This document shows positions 56,192 through 64,000 of a stretch of DNA of 64,000 nucleotides, one piece after another. The notes below the pieces were generated by a model. The model did not search any database, was not told the origin of the DNA, and saw only the letters and a program-made list of their open reading frames with translations. The DNA is from Silvania confinis (GTDB lineage Bacteria; Pseudomonadota; Gammaproteobacteria; Enterobacterales; Enterobacteriaceae). The position numbers and the translations under genes are program-made. Position 1 is the stretch's first letter; each line of letters starts with the position of its first letter. The stretch lies in NCBI RefSeq assembly GCF_025564085.1, contig NZ_JAMGZJ010000070.1, positions 116,350 through 180,349 on the forward strand. The letters are read 5' to 3'.

Positions 56192-56965
56192 ATGGATCGT
56201 ATAATTGAAAAATCGGATCGCGGCTGGTGGTTAGTCAGCCACGAACAAAAATTATGGTTACCTGGGGGGGAATTACCCCATGGAGAAGCGGAAGATTTCG
56301 ATCTTGCGGGTCAAACTGCACGCAATATTGGTGAATGGCAGGGCGAATCGGTGTGGTTGATCCAACAGAATCGTCCTCACGAGATGGGATCGGTGCGCCA
56401 GCTGCTCGATCTTGATGGTGGCTTATTTCAGCTGGCCGGGCGCGCTGTACAGCTGACCGAGTTTTATCGTTCGCATAAATATTGCGGCTATTGTGGCCAC
56501 ACCATGCACCCGAGCAAAACTGAGTGGGCAATGCTCTGCAGCCACTGCCGTGAACGTTATTATCCGCAAATCGCCCCCTGCATGATTGTGGCCATTCGTC
56601 GTGATGATTCCCTTTTACTGGCGCAACATACCCGCCACCGTAACGGGGTCCATACCGTGCTGGCCGGGTTCGTTGAAGTGGGCGAAACGCTGGAGCAGGC
56701 AGTCGCGCGCGAAGTAATGGAAGAGAGCGGTATTAAAGTGAAAAATTTGCGGTATGTCACCTCGCAGCCGTGGCCGTTCCCGCAGTCGCTGATGACCGCG
56801 TTTATGGCTGAGTACGACAGCGGCGAGATCGTTATCGATCCGAAAGAGTTGCTAAGCGCCAAATGGTATCGCTATGACGATTTACCGCTGCTTCCGCCGC
56901 CAGGCACCGTGGCCCGCCGCCTGATAGAAGATACGGTGGCAATGTGTCGGGCCGACTATGAATGA
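56192..56965 (+). CDS. nudC: NAD-capped RNA hydrolase NudC
   Basis: Nudix hydrolase that splits NADH and removes NAD caps from RNA 5' ends. 257 residues as in E. coli. The zinc site is [10 protein letters not shown]...LCSHC (four cysteines, about residues 98-119). The Nudix box [23 protein letters not shown] lies near residues 159-181, followed by the [10 protein letters not shown] motif typical of NADH-specific members. Confidence 0.97.
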   Translation: MDRIIEKSDRGWWLVSHEQKLWLPGGELPHGEAEDFDLAGQTARNIGEWQGESVWLIQQNRPHEMGSVRQLLDLDGGLFQLAGRAVQLTEFYRSHKYCGYCGHTMHPSKTEWAMLCSHCRERYYPQIAPCMIVAIRRDDSLLLAQHTRHRNGVHTVLAGFVEVGETLEQAVAREVMEESGIKVKNLRYVTSQPWPFPQSLMTAFMAEYDSGEIVIDPKELLSAKWYRYDDLPLLPPPGTVARRLIEDTVAMCRADYE

Positions 56966-57005
56966 CGTGATACACTGGGGATAAGACGCTTAAGGAACTG
57001 CAAAA

Positions 57006-58070
57006 ATGACCGAACTGAAGAACGATCGTTATCTGCGTGCGCTGCTGCGCCAACCCGTTGATGTCACCCCGGTATGGATGATGCGCCAGGCGGGCCGCTA
57101 TTTGCCGGAATACAAAGCTACGCGCGCGCAGGCGGGCGATTTTATGTCGCTGTGCAAAAACGCAGAGCTGGCGTGTGAAGTGACGCTCCAGCCGCTGCGC
57201 CGCTTCCCGCTGGACGCGGCGATCCTTTTTTCAGACATCCTGACCATCCCGGACGCCATGGGCCTTGGGCTCTATTTTGAAACCGGTGAAGGTCCGCGCT
57301 TTTCCTCACCGATTAAGAGCAAAGCGGATATCGATAATCTGCCCATCCCGGACCCGGAGCAGGAGCTTGGGTATGTGATGAATGCCGTACGAACCATCCG
57401 CCGTGAGCTGAAAGGTGAGGTGCCGCTGATTGGTTTCTCCGGCAGCCCGTGGACGCTGGCGACTTACATGGTCGAAGGCGGCAGCAGCAAGGCATTTACG
57501 GTGATCAAAAAGATGATGTACGCCGATCCGCGGGCGTTGCATGCCCTGCTCGATAAGCTGGCGAAAAGCGTCACCTTGTACCTGAACGCGCAAATTAAAG
57601 CGGGTGCGCAGTCGGTGATGATTTTTGATACCTGGGGCGGGGTGCTGACCGGTCGCGATTATCAGCAGTTCTCGCTCTACTATATGCACAAAATCGTTGA
57701 TGGCCTGCTGCGTGAAAACGAAGGTCGTCGCGTGCCGGTGACCCTGTTCACCAAAGGTGGCGGTCAGTGGCTTGAAGCACTGGCAGAGACCGGCTGCGAC
57801 GCGCTGGGCATCGACTGGACGATGGACATGGCCGAGGCGCGCCGTCGCGTGGGTGATAAGGTGGCGCTGCAGGGCAATATGGACCCGTCTATGCTCTATG
57901 CTCCGGCTGCCCGCATTGAAGAAGAGGTCGCGACGATTCTGGCCGGATTCGGTCAGGGCGAAGGTCATGTCTTCAACCTGGGACACGGTATTCATCAGGA
58001 TGTACCGCCAGAGCATGCAGGCGTGTTCGTGGAGGCGGTGCACCGACTTTCTGCGCAGTACCATCTGTAA
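57006..58070 (+). CDS. hemE: Uroporphyrinogen decarboxylase HemE
   Basis: Converts uroporphyrinogen III to coproporphyrinogen III in haem synthesis. 354 residues as in E. coli. The substrate-binding signature [19 protein letters not shown] lies at residues 20-38, the [14 protein letters not shown] segment follows, and the second family signature is [23 protein letters not shown] stands ahead of the ATG. nfi starts 9 bp after the stop and is likely co-transcribed. Confidence 0.98.
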   Translation: MTELKNDRYLRALLRQPVDVTPVWMMRQAGRYLPEYKATRAQAGDFMSLCKNAELACEVTLQPLRRFPLDAAILFSDILTIPDAMGLGLYFETGEGPRFSSPIKSKADIDNLPIPDPEQELGYVMNAVRTIRRELKGEVPLIGFSGSPWTLATYMVEGGSSKAFTVIKKMMYADPRALHALLDKLAKSVTLYLNAQIKAGAQSVMIFDTWGGVLTGRDYQQFSLYYMHKIVDGLLRENEGRRVPVTLFTKGGGQWLEALAETGCDALGIDWTMDMAEARRRVGDKVALQGNMDPSMLYAPAARIEEEVATILAGFGQGEGHVFNLGHGIHQDVPPEHAGVFVEAVHRLSAQYHL

Positions 58071-58079
58071 GGGGTCGCT

Positions 58080-58751
58080 ATGGATCTTGCGTCATTACGC
58101 GCTCAGCAAATCGAACTTGCCGCCTCGGTCTCTCGCGAGGATCGGCTGGATAAAGACCCACCCGCACTGATTGCGGGTGCAGATGTCGGGTTTGAGCAGG
58201 GCGGGGACGTGACGCGGGCAGCGATAGTGCTGCTGAAGTATCCTTCGCTGGAACTTGTCGAATACCAGGTGGCGCGTATCGCCACCACCATGCCCTACAT
58301 CCCCGGCTTTCTCTCCTTTCGCGAATACCCCGCGCTACTGGCTGCGTGGGCGTTACTGTCACAAAAACCGGACCTGCTGTTTGTTGATGGTCATGGCATC
58401 TCCCATCCTCGTCGTCTTGGCGTTGCCAGCCATTTTGGCCTGCTGGTGGATGTTCCAACCATTGGCGTGGCGAAAAAACGCCTCTGCGGTAAGTTTGAAC
58501 CGCTGTCGACGGAGCCTGGCGCACTGGCGCCGTTGATGGATAAAGGCGAGCAGCTGGCGTGGGTATGGCGCAGCAAGGCACGCTGCAATCCACTGTTTAT
58601 CGCGACCGGCCACCGTGTCAGTCTGGATAGCGCGCTAGGCTGGGTACAGCGCTGTATGAAAGGCTATCGGCTGCCAGAACCGACCCGCTGGGCCGATGCG
58701 GTGGCATCCGGGCGTCCGGCTTTCATTCGTTGGCAGGAAATTCAGCCCTGA
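58080..58751 (+). CDS. nfi: Endonuclease V (deoxyinosine 3' endonuclease) Nfi
   Basis: DNA repair endonuclease that cuts one phosphodiester 3' to deoxyinosine. 223 residues. Metal-binding Asp35 lies in [13 protein letters not shown]; the second acidic site is in [21 protein letters not shown], and [16 protein letters not shown] near the C-terminus is conserved. Same length as the E. coli protein. Confidence 0.97.
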   Translation: MDLASLRAQQIELAASVSREDRLDKDPPALIAGADVGFEQGGDVTRAAIVLLKYPSLELVEYQVARIATTMPYIPGFLSFREYPALLAAWALLSQKPDLLFVDGHGISHPRRLGVASHFGLLVDVPTIGVAKKRLCGKFEPLSTEPGALAPLMDKGEQLAWVWRSKARCNPLFIATGHRVSLDSALGWVQRCMKGYRLPEPTRWADAVASGRPAFIRWQEIQP

Positions 58752-58793
58752 ATCAGGTAAACTGCCGCCAATTTCTGACTCTGAGAGTTCATC

Positions 58794-59384
58794 ATGTTAC
58801 TAAACCCGATTCATCTGCGCCTTGAAAAGCTGGAAAGCTGGCAGCATGTCACTTTTATGGCCTGTCTGTGCGAACGTATGTACCCGAACTACGCCATGTT
58901 CTGCAAGCAGACTGAATTTGGTGAAGGCCAAGTGTATCGTCGTGTCCTCGATCTGGTGTGGGAAACGCTGACGGTCAAAGATGCGAAGGTAAACTTCGAT
59001 TCGCAGCTCGATAAGCTGGAAGAAGCCATCCCTGCTGCTGATGACTATGATGTGTATGGTGTCTACCCGGCGATTGATGCCTGTGTGGCATTAAGTGAGC
59101 TGATTCATTCGCGCCTGAGTGGTGAGACGCTGGAACATGCCATCGAAGTCAGTAAGGCTTCCATCACGACCGTGGCAATGCTGGAAATGACGCAGGAAGG
59201 TCGCGAAATGACCGATGAAGAGCTACGGTTAAACCCGGCGGTAGAGCAGGAATGGGACATCCAGTGGGAAATATTCCGATTGCTGGCAGAGTGTGAAGAA
59301 CGTGATATCGAGCTGATTAAAGGTCTGCGAGCAGACTTGCGTGAGGCCGGTGAGAGTAACATTGGTATAAATCTTAGCCAGTGA
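58794..59384 (+). CDS. yjaG: DUF416 protein YjaG
   Basis: 196-residue protein of the DUF416 family, function unknown, helical and acidic. It starts MLLNPIHLRLEKLESWQHVTFMACLCERMYPNYAMFC. Conserved in enterobacteria at this place between nfi and hupA. No catalytic motif that I recognise is present. Confidence 0.93.
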   Translation: MLLNPIHLRLEKLESWQHVTFMACLCERMYPNYAMFCKQTEFGEGQVYRRVLDLVWETLTVKDAKVNFDSQLDKLEEAIPAADDYDVYGVYPAIDACVALSELIHSRLSGETLEHAIEVSKASITTVAMLEMTQEGREMTDEELRLNPAVEQEWDIQWEIFRLLAECEERDIELIKGLRADLREAGESNIGINLSQ

Positions 59385-59570
59385 GACAATAAAACGTGAT
59401 TTAACGCCTTTTTTGTCATACCTGTACTCTTCCCTTCTGCCCCCCGTCTGGTCTACATTTGGGGGGCGAAAATAAGTGGCTATCGGTGCGTGTATGCAGG
59501 AGAGTGCTTTTTTGGCATTTTCGTCGCACTCGATGCTTAGCAAGCGATAAACACATTGAAAGGATAACTT

Positions 59571-59843
59571 ATGAACAAGACTCAACTGATTGATGTAATT
59601 GCGGACAAGGCTGATCTGTCTAAAGTGCAGGCTAAAGCTGCTCTGGAATCCACCCTGGCTGCTATTACTGAGTCTCTGAAAGAAGGCGATGCTGTGCAAC
59701 TGGTTGGTTTCGGTACCTTCAAAGTGAACCACCGCGCTGAGCGTACTGGCCGCAACCCGCAGACCGGTAACGAGATCAAAATCGCTGCAGCTAACGTGCC
59801 AGCATTTGTCTCTGGCAAAGCACTGAAAGACGCAGTTAAGTAA
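59571..59843 (+). CDS. hupA: DNA-binding protein HU-alpha
   Basis: 90-residue nucleoid protein that bends DNA and works in replication, repair and repression loops. It is essentially the E. coli sequence, from [25 protein letters not shown] to [11 protein letters not shown]. The beta arm signature [21 protein letters not shown] (residues 46-66) is intact. AAGGAT provides the ribosome-binding site. The 186-bp region upstream must contain the promoter. Confidence 0.98.
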   Translation: MNKTQLIDVIADKADLSKVQAKAALESTLAAITESLKEGDAVQLVGFGTFKVNHRAERTGRNPQTGNEIKIAAANVPAFVSGKALKDAVK

Positions 59844-59848
59844 GACGC

Positions 59849-60547
59849 GTGGCAGTGAACAGTTTTAACAAGGGGGCGGTTTCGCCCCTTTTGTCTGTCT
59901 GGCGTCAGGCTCTGGCGCTGGCAGGAATACTGTTGCTGACTGCCTGCAGCCATGATTCCTCTCTACCGCCCTTTACCGCCAGTGGATACGCTGACGATCA
60001 GGGTGCGGTGCGTATCTGGCGCAAAGATTCCGATGATGAAGTCCACCTGCTCTCTGCCTTCAGTCCCTGGCATAGCGGCAGCACCACAACCAGCGAGTAC
60101 CGCTGGCAGGGCGATACGCTTGCTCTAATCGAACTCAATATCTACAGCAAACCCCCTGAGCATATCCGGGTGCGTTTTGACGACCACGGTGAGCTGAGCT
60201 TTATGCAGCGCGAAATCGGCGGTCAAAAGCAACAGCTATCCAACGATCAGATTGCCCTGTACCGCTACCGTGCCGACCAAATCCGCCAGACCAGTGATGC
60301 TTTGCGTCAGGGGCGGGTCGTACTGCAGCAGGGTCGCAGGCATCCCGACGGTACCGTGACCACGTGCGAAGGGCTGAAGCTGAAGCCAGATTTCGACAAC
60401 TGGGCGACGGAACACATTGCCCGCCGTCAGAGTCATTCATCAATGGACGTGAGCGTCGCGTGGCTGGAAGCGCCAGAAGGATCGCAGCTGCTGCTGGTGG
60501 CGAACGAAGATTTCTGTACCTGGCAGCCGACAGAGAAGAGTTTCTGA
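59849..60547 (+). CDS. yjaH: DUF1481 lipoprotein YjaH
   Basis: 232-residue predicted lipoprotein of the DUF1481 family, function unknown. The signal peptide ALALAGILLLTAC ends with acylated Cys33. The body matches E. coli YjaH well (TASGYADDQGAVRIWRKDS, YRWQGDTLALIELN, VAWLEAPEGSQLLLVAN). No ATG is available near the N-terminus; GTG at 59849 is used, GTG at 59855 being the alternative. It starts 5 bp after hupA, so it is read from the hupA transcript at least in part. Confidence 0.9.
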   Translation: MAVNSFNKGAVSPLLSVWRQALALAGILLLTACSHDSSLPPFTASGYADDQGAVRIWRKDSDDEVHLLSAFSPWHSGSTTTSEYRWQGDTLALIELNIYSKPPEHIRVRFDDHGELSFMQREIGGQKQQLSNDQIALYRYRADQIRQTSDALRQGRVVLQQGRRHPDGTVTTCEGLKLKPDFDNWATEHIARRQSHSSMDVSVAWLEAPEGSQLLLVANEDFCTWQPTEKSF

Positions 60548-60555
60548 GTGGAATT

Positions 60556-60578
60556 CCCTCTCCCCGATGGAGAGAGGG
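60556..60578. repeat. CCCTCTCC-type palindrome between yjaH and purD (copy 3)
   Basis: CCCTCTC-CCCGATGGA-GAGAGGG: 7-bp arms, related to the palindromes at 18449 and 29517. It fills the 49-bp convergent gap and may act as a terminator for both genes. Confidence 0.55.
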
Positions 60579-60596
60579 TTAGCATGAAGAGAGAAA

Positions 60597-61889
60597 TTAC
60601 TTCCCTTGCTCGCGGGCAATCGCGCGATAACCAATATCCTTGCGGCTAAAGCTGCCCTCCCAGCGAATATCCTTCATTAACGCATAGGCGCGCTGCTGCG
60701 CTTCTGCCACCGTGTTACCCAGCGCCGTCGCGCAGAGCACGCGTCCACCGTTGGTCAGCACGCGATCGTCGGCAGAAAGCGTCGTGCCTGCGTGGAACAC
60801 TTTGCTGCCTTCGAGCTCTTCCAGCGGCAGGCCGTGGATCTCGTCGCCGTTAGTGTAGTTGCCCGGATAACCGCCTGCGGCAATCACCACGCCCAGAGAG
60901 GCGCGCTCGTCCCACTCAGATGTTTTCTCGTCCAGCTTGCCTTCGCAGGCAGCCAGACACAGATCCACCAGATCGGATTTCATGCGTAGCATGATCGGCT
61001 GGGTTTCCGGATCACCAAAGCGGCAGTTGAACTCAATCACCTTCGGGTTGCCCTGCGGGTCAATCATCAGACCGGCGTACAGGAAACCGGTATAGGTGTT
61101 GCCTTCTGCAGCCATGCCTTTCACGGTTGGCCAGATGATACGTTCCATGGTGCGCTGGTGGACTTCATCAGTGACAACCGGAGCAGGGGAGTAAGCGCCC
61201 ATGCCGCCGGTGTTAGGGCCGCTGTCGCCGTCGCCAACGCGCTTATGATCCTGGCTGGTGGCCATTGGCAGCACATGCTCGCCGTCAACCATCACGATAA
61301 AGCTGGCTTCTTCACCGTCGAGGAACTCTTCGATCACAATACGATGTCCTGCATCGCCGAAAGCATTGCCTGCCAGCATATCCTGAACGGCATCCTCCGC
61401 TTCCTGCAACGTCATCGCCACAATCACGCCTTTACCTGCGGCCAGGCCGTCGGCCTTGATTACAATCGGCGCACCTTTCTCACGCAGATACGCCAGCGCA
61501 GGATCCACTTCCGTGAAGTTCTGGTATTCCGCCGTCGGGATGTTGTGGCGCGCAAGGAAGTCTTTGGTAAAGGCTTTAGAACCTTCCAACTGGGCGGCAC
61601 CTTCGGTTGGGCCGAAGATGGTCAGACCCGCCGCGCGGAAGGCGTCCACCACGCCGATCACCAGCGGGGCTTCCGGGCCCACGATGGTCAGATCGATTTT
61701 CTCGTTCTGGGCAAAAGTCAGCAGCGCCGGAATATCGGTCACGCCGATGGCGACGTTTTGCAGCGCAGGCTCGAGGGCAGTACCGGCGTTACCCGGTGCC
61801 ACAAAGACCGTTTTGACCTGCGGCGACTGGGCCGCTTTCCAGGCCAGGGCGTGTTCGCGTCCGCCGTTACCAATCACTAATACTTTCAT
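60597..61889 (-). CDS. purD: Phosphoribosylamine-glycine ligase PurD
   Basis: GAR synthetase, step two of purine synthesis. 430 residues with ATP-grasp fold: N-terminal MKVLVIGNGGREHALAWKAAQS, ATP-binding IVIKADGLAAGKGVIVA and the metal-binding NCRFGDPETQ (family signature RFGDPETQ). Starts 14 bp after purH in the same operon. Confidence 0.98.
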   Translation of the reverse strand: MKVLVIGNGGREHALAWKAAQSPQVKTVFVAPGNAGTALEPALQNVAIGVTDIPALLTFAQNEKIDLTIVGPEAPLVIGVVDAFRAAGLTIFGPTEGAAQLEGSKAFTKDFLARHNIPTAEYQNFTEVDPALAYLREKGAPIVIKADGLAAGKGVIVAMTLQEAEDAVQDMLAGNAFGDAGHRIVIEEFLDGEEASFIVMVDGEHVLPMATSQDHKRVGDGDSGPNTGGMGAYSPAPVVTDEVHQRTMERIIWPTVKGMAAEGNTYTGFLYAGLMIDPQGNPKVIEFNCRFGDPETQPIMLRMKSDLVDLCLAACEGKLDEKTSEWDERASLGVVIAAGGYPGNYTNGDEIHGLPLEELEGSKVFHAGTTLSADDRVLTNGGRVLCATALGNTVAEAQQRAYALMKDIRWEGSFSRKDIGYRAIAREQGK

Positions 61890-61903
61890 TGTCTGCTCCG
61901 GAA

Positions 61904-63493
61904 TTAATGGCGGAAGTGGCGCATGTCGGTGAAGATCATTGCGATGCCATGCTCGTCTGCGGCAGCAATCACTTCGTCATCGCGGATAGATCCGCCTGGC
62001 TGGATAACACAGCTCACGCCAACGGCTGCTGCGGCATCAATGCCGTCGCGGAACGGGAAGAAGGCATCAGATGCCATCGCGGAGCCTTTCACTTCCAGAC
62101 CTTCATCGCTGGCTTTGATCCCGGCGATTTTCGCGGAGTAAACGCGGCTCATCTGGCCCGCACCTATGCCGATGGTCATGTTCTCTTTGGCATAGACGAT
62201 GGCGTTTGATTTAACGAATTTCGCCACTTTCCAGCAGAACAGTGCGTCACGCAGCTCTTGTTCAGTCGGCTGACGTTTGCTGACCACGCGCAGATCGGCT
62301 GCTGTGACCATGCCCAGATCGCGATCCTGAACCAGCAGGCCACCGTTAACGCGTTTGAAATCAAGGCCCGGCGTGCGCTCAGCCCACTGGCCGCAGGTCA
62401 GGACGCGAACGTTCTGCTTGGCGGCGGTGATCTTCAGTGCTTCTTCTGTGGCCGATGGGGCGATAATCACTTCAACAAACTGGCGGGAGACAATGGCCTG
62501 CGCGGTTTGGGCATCCAGCTCGCGGTTAAAGGCGATGATGCCGCCAAAGGCGGACGTCGGGTCTGTTTTATACGCGCGATCGTAAGCATCCAGAATAGAG
62601 GTGCTGACTGCCACGCCGCATGGGTTGGCATGCTTCACGATAACGCAAGCCGGCTCGCTGAACTCTTTCACGCACTCCAGTGCAGCATCGGTATCGGCGA
62701 TGTTGTTATAAGAGAGCGCTTTGCCCTGTACTTGCTGAGCGGTTGCGACAGAAGCTTCTTTGATCTCTTCTTCTATATAGAAGGCTGCGTGCTGGTGGCT
62801 GTTCTCACCGTAGCGCATATCCTGCTTCTTAATGAAGTTCAGATTCAGGGTACGAGAGAATCGGCCAGAAGGTTGCGTGGTCTCGCCGTGATAGGCAGGA
62901 ACCAGGCTACCAAAGTAGTTGGCGATCATGCTGTCGTAGGCGGCAGTGTGTTCGAACGCTTTGATGGCCAGATCGAAACGGGTATCCAATGTCAGGGCGC
63001 CTTCGTTGGCATCCATCTCTTTAATAATGGCGTCGTAGTCGCTGCTCTTTACCACGATAGCGACGTCTTTATGGTTCTTCGCAGCGGAGCGCACCATGGT
63101 TGGGCCGCCGATATCGATATTCTCGACGGCATCTTCCAGCGAGCAACCTTCACGGGCGACGGTCTGGGCGAACGGATACAGGTTAACAACAACCATATCG
63201 ATCGGTGCAATCCCGTGCTGTTCCATAATAGCGTCGTCCTGGCCACGGCGGCCCAGAATACCGCCATGCACTTTCGGGTGCAGAGTCTTAACGCGACCAT
63301 CCATCATTTCCGGGAAACCGGTGTAATCGGAGACTTCGGTTACCGGCAGACCTTTATCTGCTAACAGGCGGGCGGTGCCTCCTGTAGAAAGCAGCTCCAC
63401 ACCACGTGCGGAAAGTGCCTGTGCGAATTCGATGATACCGGCTTTGTCAGAAACACTGAGCAGCGCGCGGCTGACTTTACGACCTTGTTGCAT
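61904..63493 (-). CDS. purH: Bifunctional AICAR transformylase/IMP cyclohydrolase PurH
   Basis: Performs the last two steps of purine synthesis. 529 residues as in E. coli, starting [20 protein letters not shown]. The N-terminal IMP cyclohydrolase domain has [16 protein letters not shown] and [16 protein letters not shown]; the C-terminal transformylase has [11 protein letters not shown] with catalytic Lys-His. A frame extension of 18 residues to 63547 was rejected, since AGGGGA lies just upstream of 63493 on the coding strand. Controlled by PurR through the box at 63601. Confidence 0.98.
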   Translation of the reverse strand: MQQGRKVSRALLSVSDKAGIIEFAQALSARGVELLSTGGTARLLADKGLPVTEVSDYTGFPEMMDGRVKTLHPKVHGGILGRRGQDDAIMEQHGIAPIDMVVVNLYPFAQTVAREGCSLEDAVENIDIGGPTMVRSAAKNHKDVAIVVKSSDYDAIIKEMDANEGALTLDTRFDLAIKAFEHTAAYDSMIANYFGSLVPAYHGETTQPSGRFSRTLNLNFIKKQDMRYGENSHQHAAFYIEEEIKEASVATAQQVQGKALSYNNIADTDAALECVKEFSEPACVIVKHANPCGVAVSTSILDAYDRAYKTDPTSAFGGIIAFNRELDAQTAQAIVSRQFVEVIIAPSATEEALKITAAKQNVRVLTCGQWAERTPGLDFKRVNGGLLVQDRDLGMVTAADLRVVSKRQPTEQELRDALFCWKVAKFVKSNAIVYAKENMTIGIGAGQMSRVYSAKIAGIKASDEGLEVKGSAMASDAFFPFRDGIDAAAAVGVSCVIQPGGSIRDDEVIAAADEHGIAMIFTDMRHFRH

Positions 63494-63600
63494 GGTAAAT
63501 CCCCTGGATTTGACGATTACAGAGAGCGTTAGCTGAATTTTCCACAAAAAACTCAGCTAACACCCCTTACGGAGCATCCTCGAGAAGCGCGAGCATTTTA

Positions 63601-63616
63601 ACGAAAACGTTTGCGC
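63601..63616. promoter_or_regulatory. PurR operator of purHD
   Basis: ACGAAAACGTTTGCGC, the reverse of the PurR consensus ACGCAAACGTTTTCGT except for its final base, stands 107 bp upstream of the purH start. It should mediate hypoxanthine/guanine-dependent repression. Confidence 0.93.
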
Positions 63617-63733
63617 AACGCTCGCGAATTTTCAAATTTTCGCCACATTGTGGATAAGTCTGTGTGCAAAAGGGTATAAGACGGGGTTTCGCTGTGGAAT
63701 GCAGCAGTCAGTCATTTTTCTGTCATTTAAGTA

Positions 63734-63761
63734 TTGCGGCCTGCGGAGAACTCCCTATAAT
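63734..63761 (+). promoter_or_regulatory. rRNA operon promoter P1
   Basis: TTGCGG (63734-63739), 16-bp spacer, perfect TATAAT (63756-63761), and GCGCCTCC discriminator, as in E. coli rrn P1. The AT-rich segment upstream (63700-63733) is the likely UP element. Growth-rate and ppGpp control are expected. Position after purH suggests rrnE. Confidence 0.94.
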
Positions 63762-63854
63762 GCGCCTCCATCGACACGGAACAACGGCAAACAAGCCGCC
63801 GAGTTGGCAGGGGTTCAGCGATGAACGCCGACAGAGAAAAGCGAAAATAAACGC

Positions 63855-63882
63855 TTGACTCTGAATGAGGAAGGCGTAATAT
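63855..63882 (+). promoter_or_regulatory. rRNA operon promoter P2
   Basis: TTGACT (63855-63860), 16-bp spacer and TAATAT (63877-63882), followed by ACGCCACC. Lies 121 bp after P1, the usual rrn arrangement. Confidence 0.94.
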
Positions 63883-64000
63883 ACGCCACCTCGCAACGGT
63901 GAGCTTAACGCCGCGTTGCACTGCTCTTTAACAATTTATCAGACAATCTGTGTGGGCACTCAAAGTGACATGGATTCTAAACGTCGCAAGACGCTAAATG
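63883..64000 (+). ncRNA. rRNA operon 5' leader with antitermination boxA (partial)
   Basis: TGCTCTTTAACA at 63922-63933 is the Nus-factor boxA, followed by the usual TTTATCAGACAATCTGTGTG leader sequence. The mature 16S rRNA is expected to begin beyond the right edge, so no rRNA gene itself lies in this window. Confidence 0.93.

Noticed and set aside
59385..59570. Possible small gene upstream of hupA
   Set aside because: No credible start with ribosome-binding site; the interval corresponds to the hupA promoter region.

Overview
The window is chromosomal DNA from a member of the Enterobacteriaceae. It looks like Enterobacter, Lelliottia, Leclercia or a close relative, but the genus cannot be fixed from sequence reading alone. 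Almost every protein aligns from end to end with its Escherichia coli counterpart. Gene order matches two blocks that lie about 10 map minutes apart in E. coli K-12, on opposite sides of oriC, with a few local differences. I find no prophage, insertion sequence, CRISPR array or integrated island. Most of the window is ordinary core genome.

Left block (1-33600, E. coli 80 min). It begins with D-xylose genes: xylG (partial) and xylF on the minus strand, xylA and xylB on the plus strand, and a shared control region. Next come wecH (enterobacterial common antigen acetylation), lipoprotein ysaB and glycyl-tRNA synthetase glyQS. An ABC-F ATPase not found at this place in E. coli follows, then yiaG, yiaF and cspA with its long cold-shock leader. 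A five-gene minus-strand group (LacI-type regulator, kguE, kguK, kguT, ghrB) looks like a complete 2-ketogluconate uptake and catabolism system with a PtxS-like operator. After it lie yiaD, bisC, yiaC, tag, yhjY, yhjX (with a YpdB/PyrR box), eptB, a proline tRNA with an unusual repeated 3' end, and the dipeptide transporter dppABCDF.

Right block (33649-64000, E. coli 90 min). It holds coaA, the thrU-tyrU-glyT-thrT-tufB operon, secE-nusG, rplKA, rplJL-rpoBC, an orphan pair of lactose/chitobiose-family PTS subunits (EIIB and EIIA without EIIC), and the thiamine operon thiCEFSGH under a TPP riboswitch. Then follow rsd, nudC, hemE, nfi, yjaG, hupA, yjaH and purHD with a PurR box. The window ends in the promoter and leader region of an rRNA operon (rrnE by position); the 16S gene itself lies beyond the right edge.

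The join between the blocks (dppF next to coaA) is what an inversion symmetrical about oriC would produce relative to E. coli. Other points worth a second look are the tRNA-Pro repeat, the tRNA isoacceptor at the proK position, the orphan PTS pair with possible CRP and LacI-type sites, the ABC-F gene with two coupled mini-ORFs in its leader, and a shared family of intergenic palindromes.
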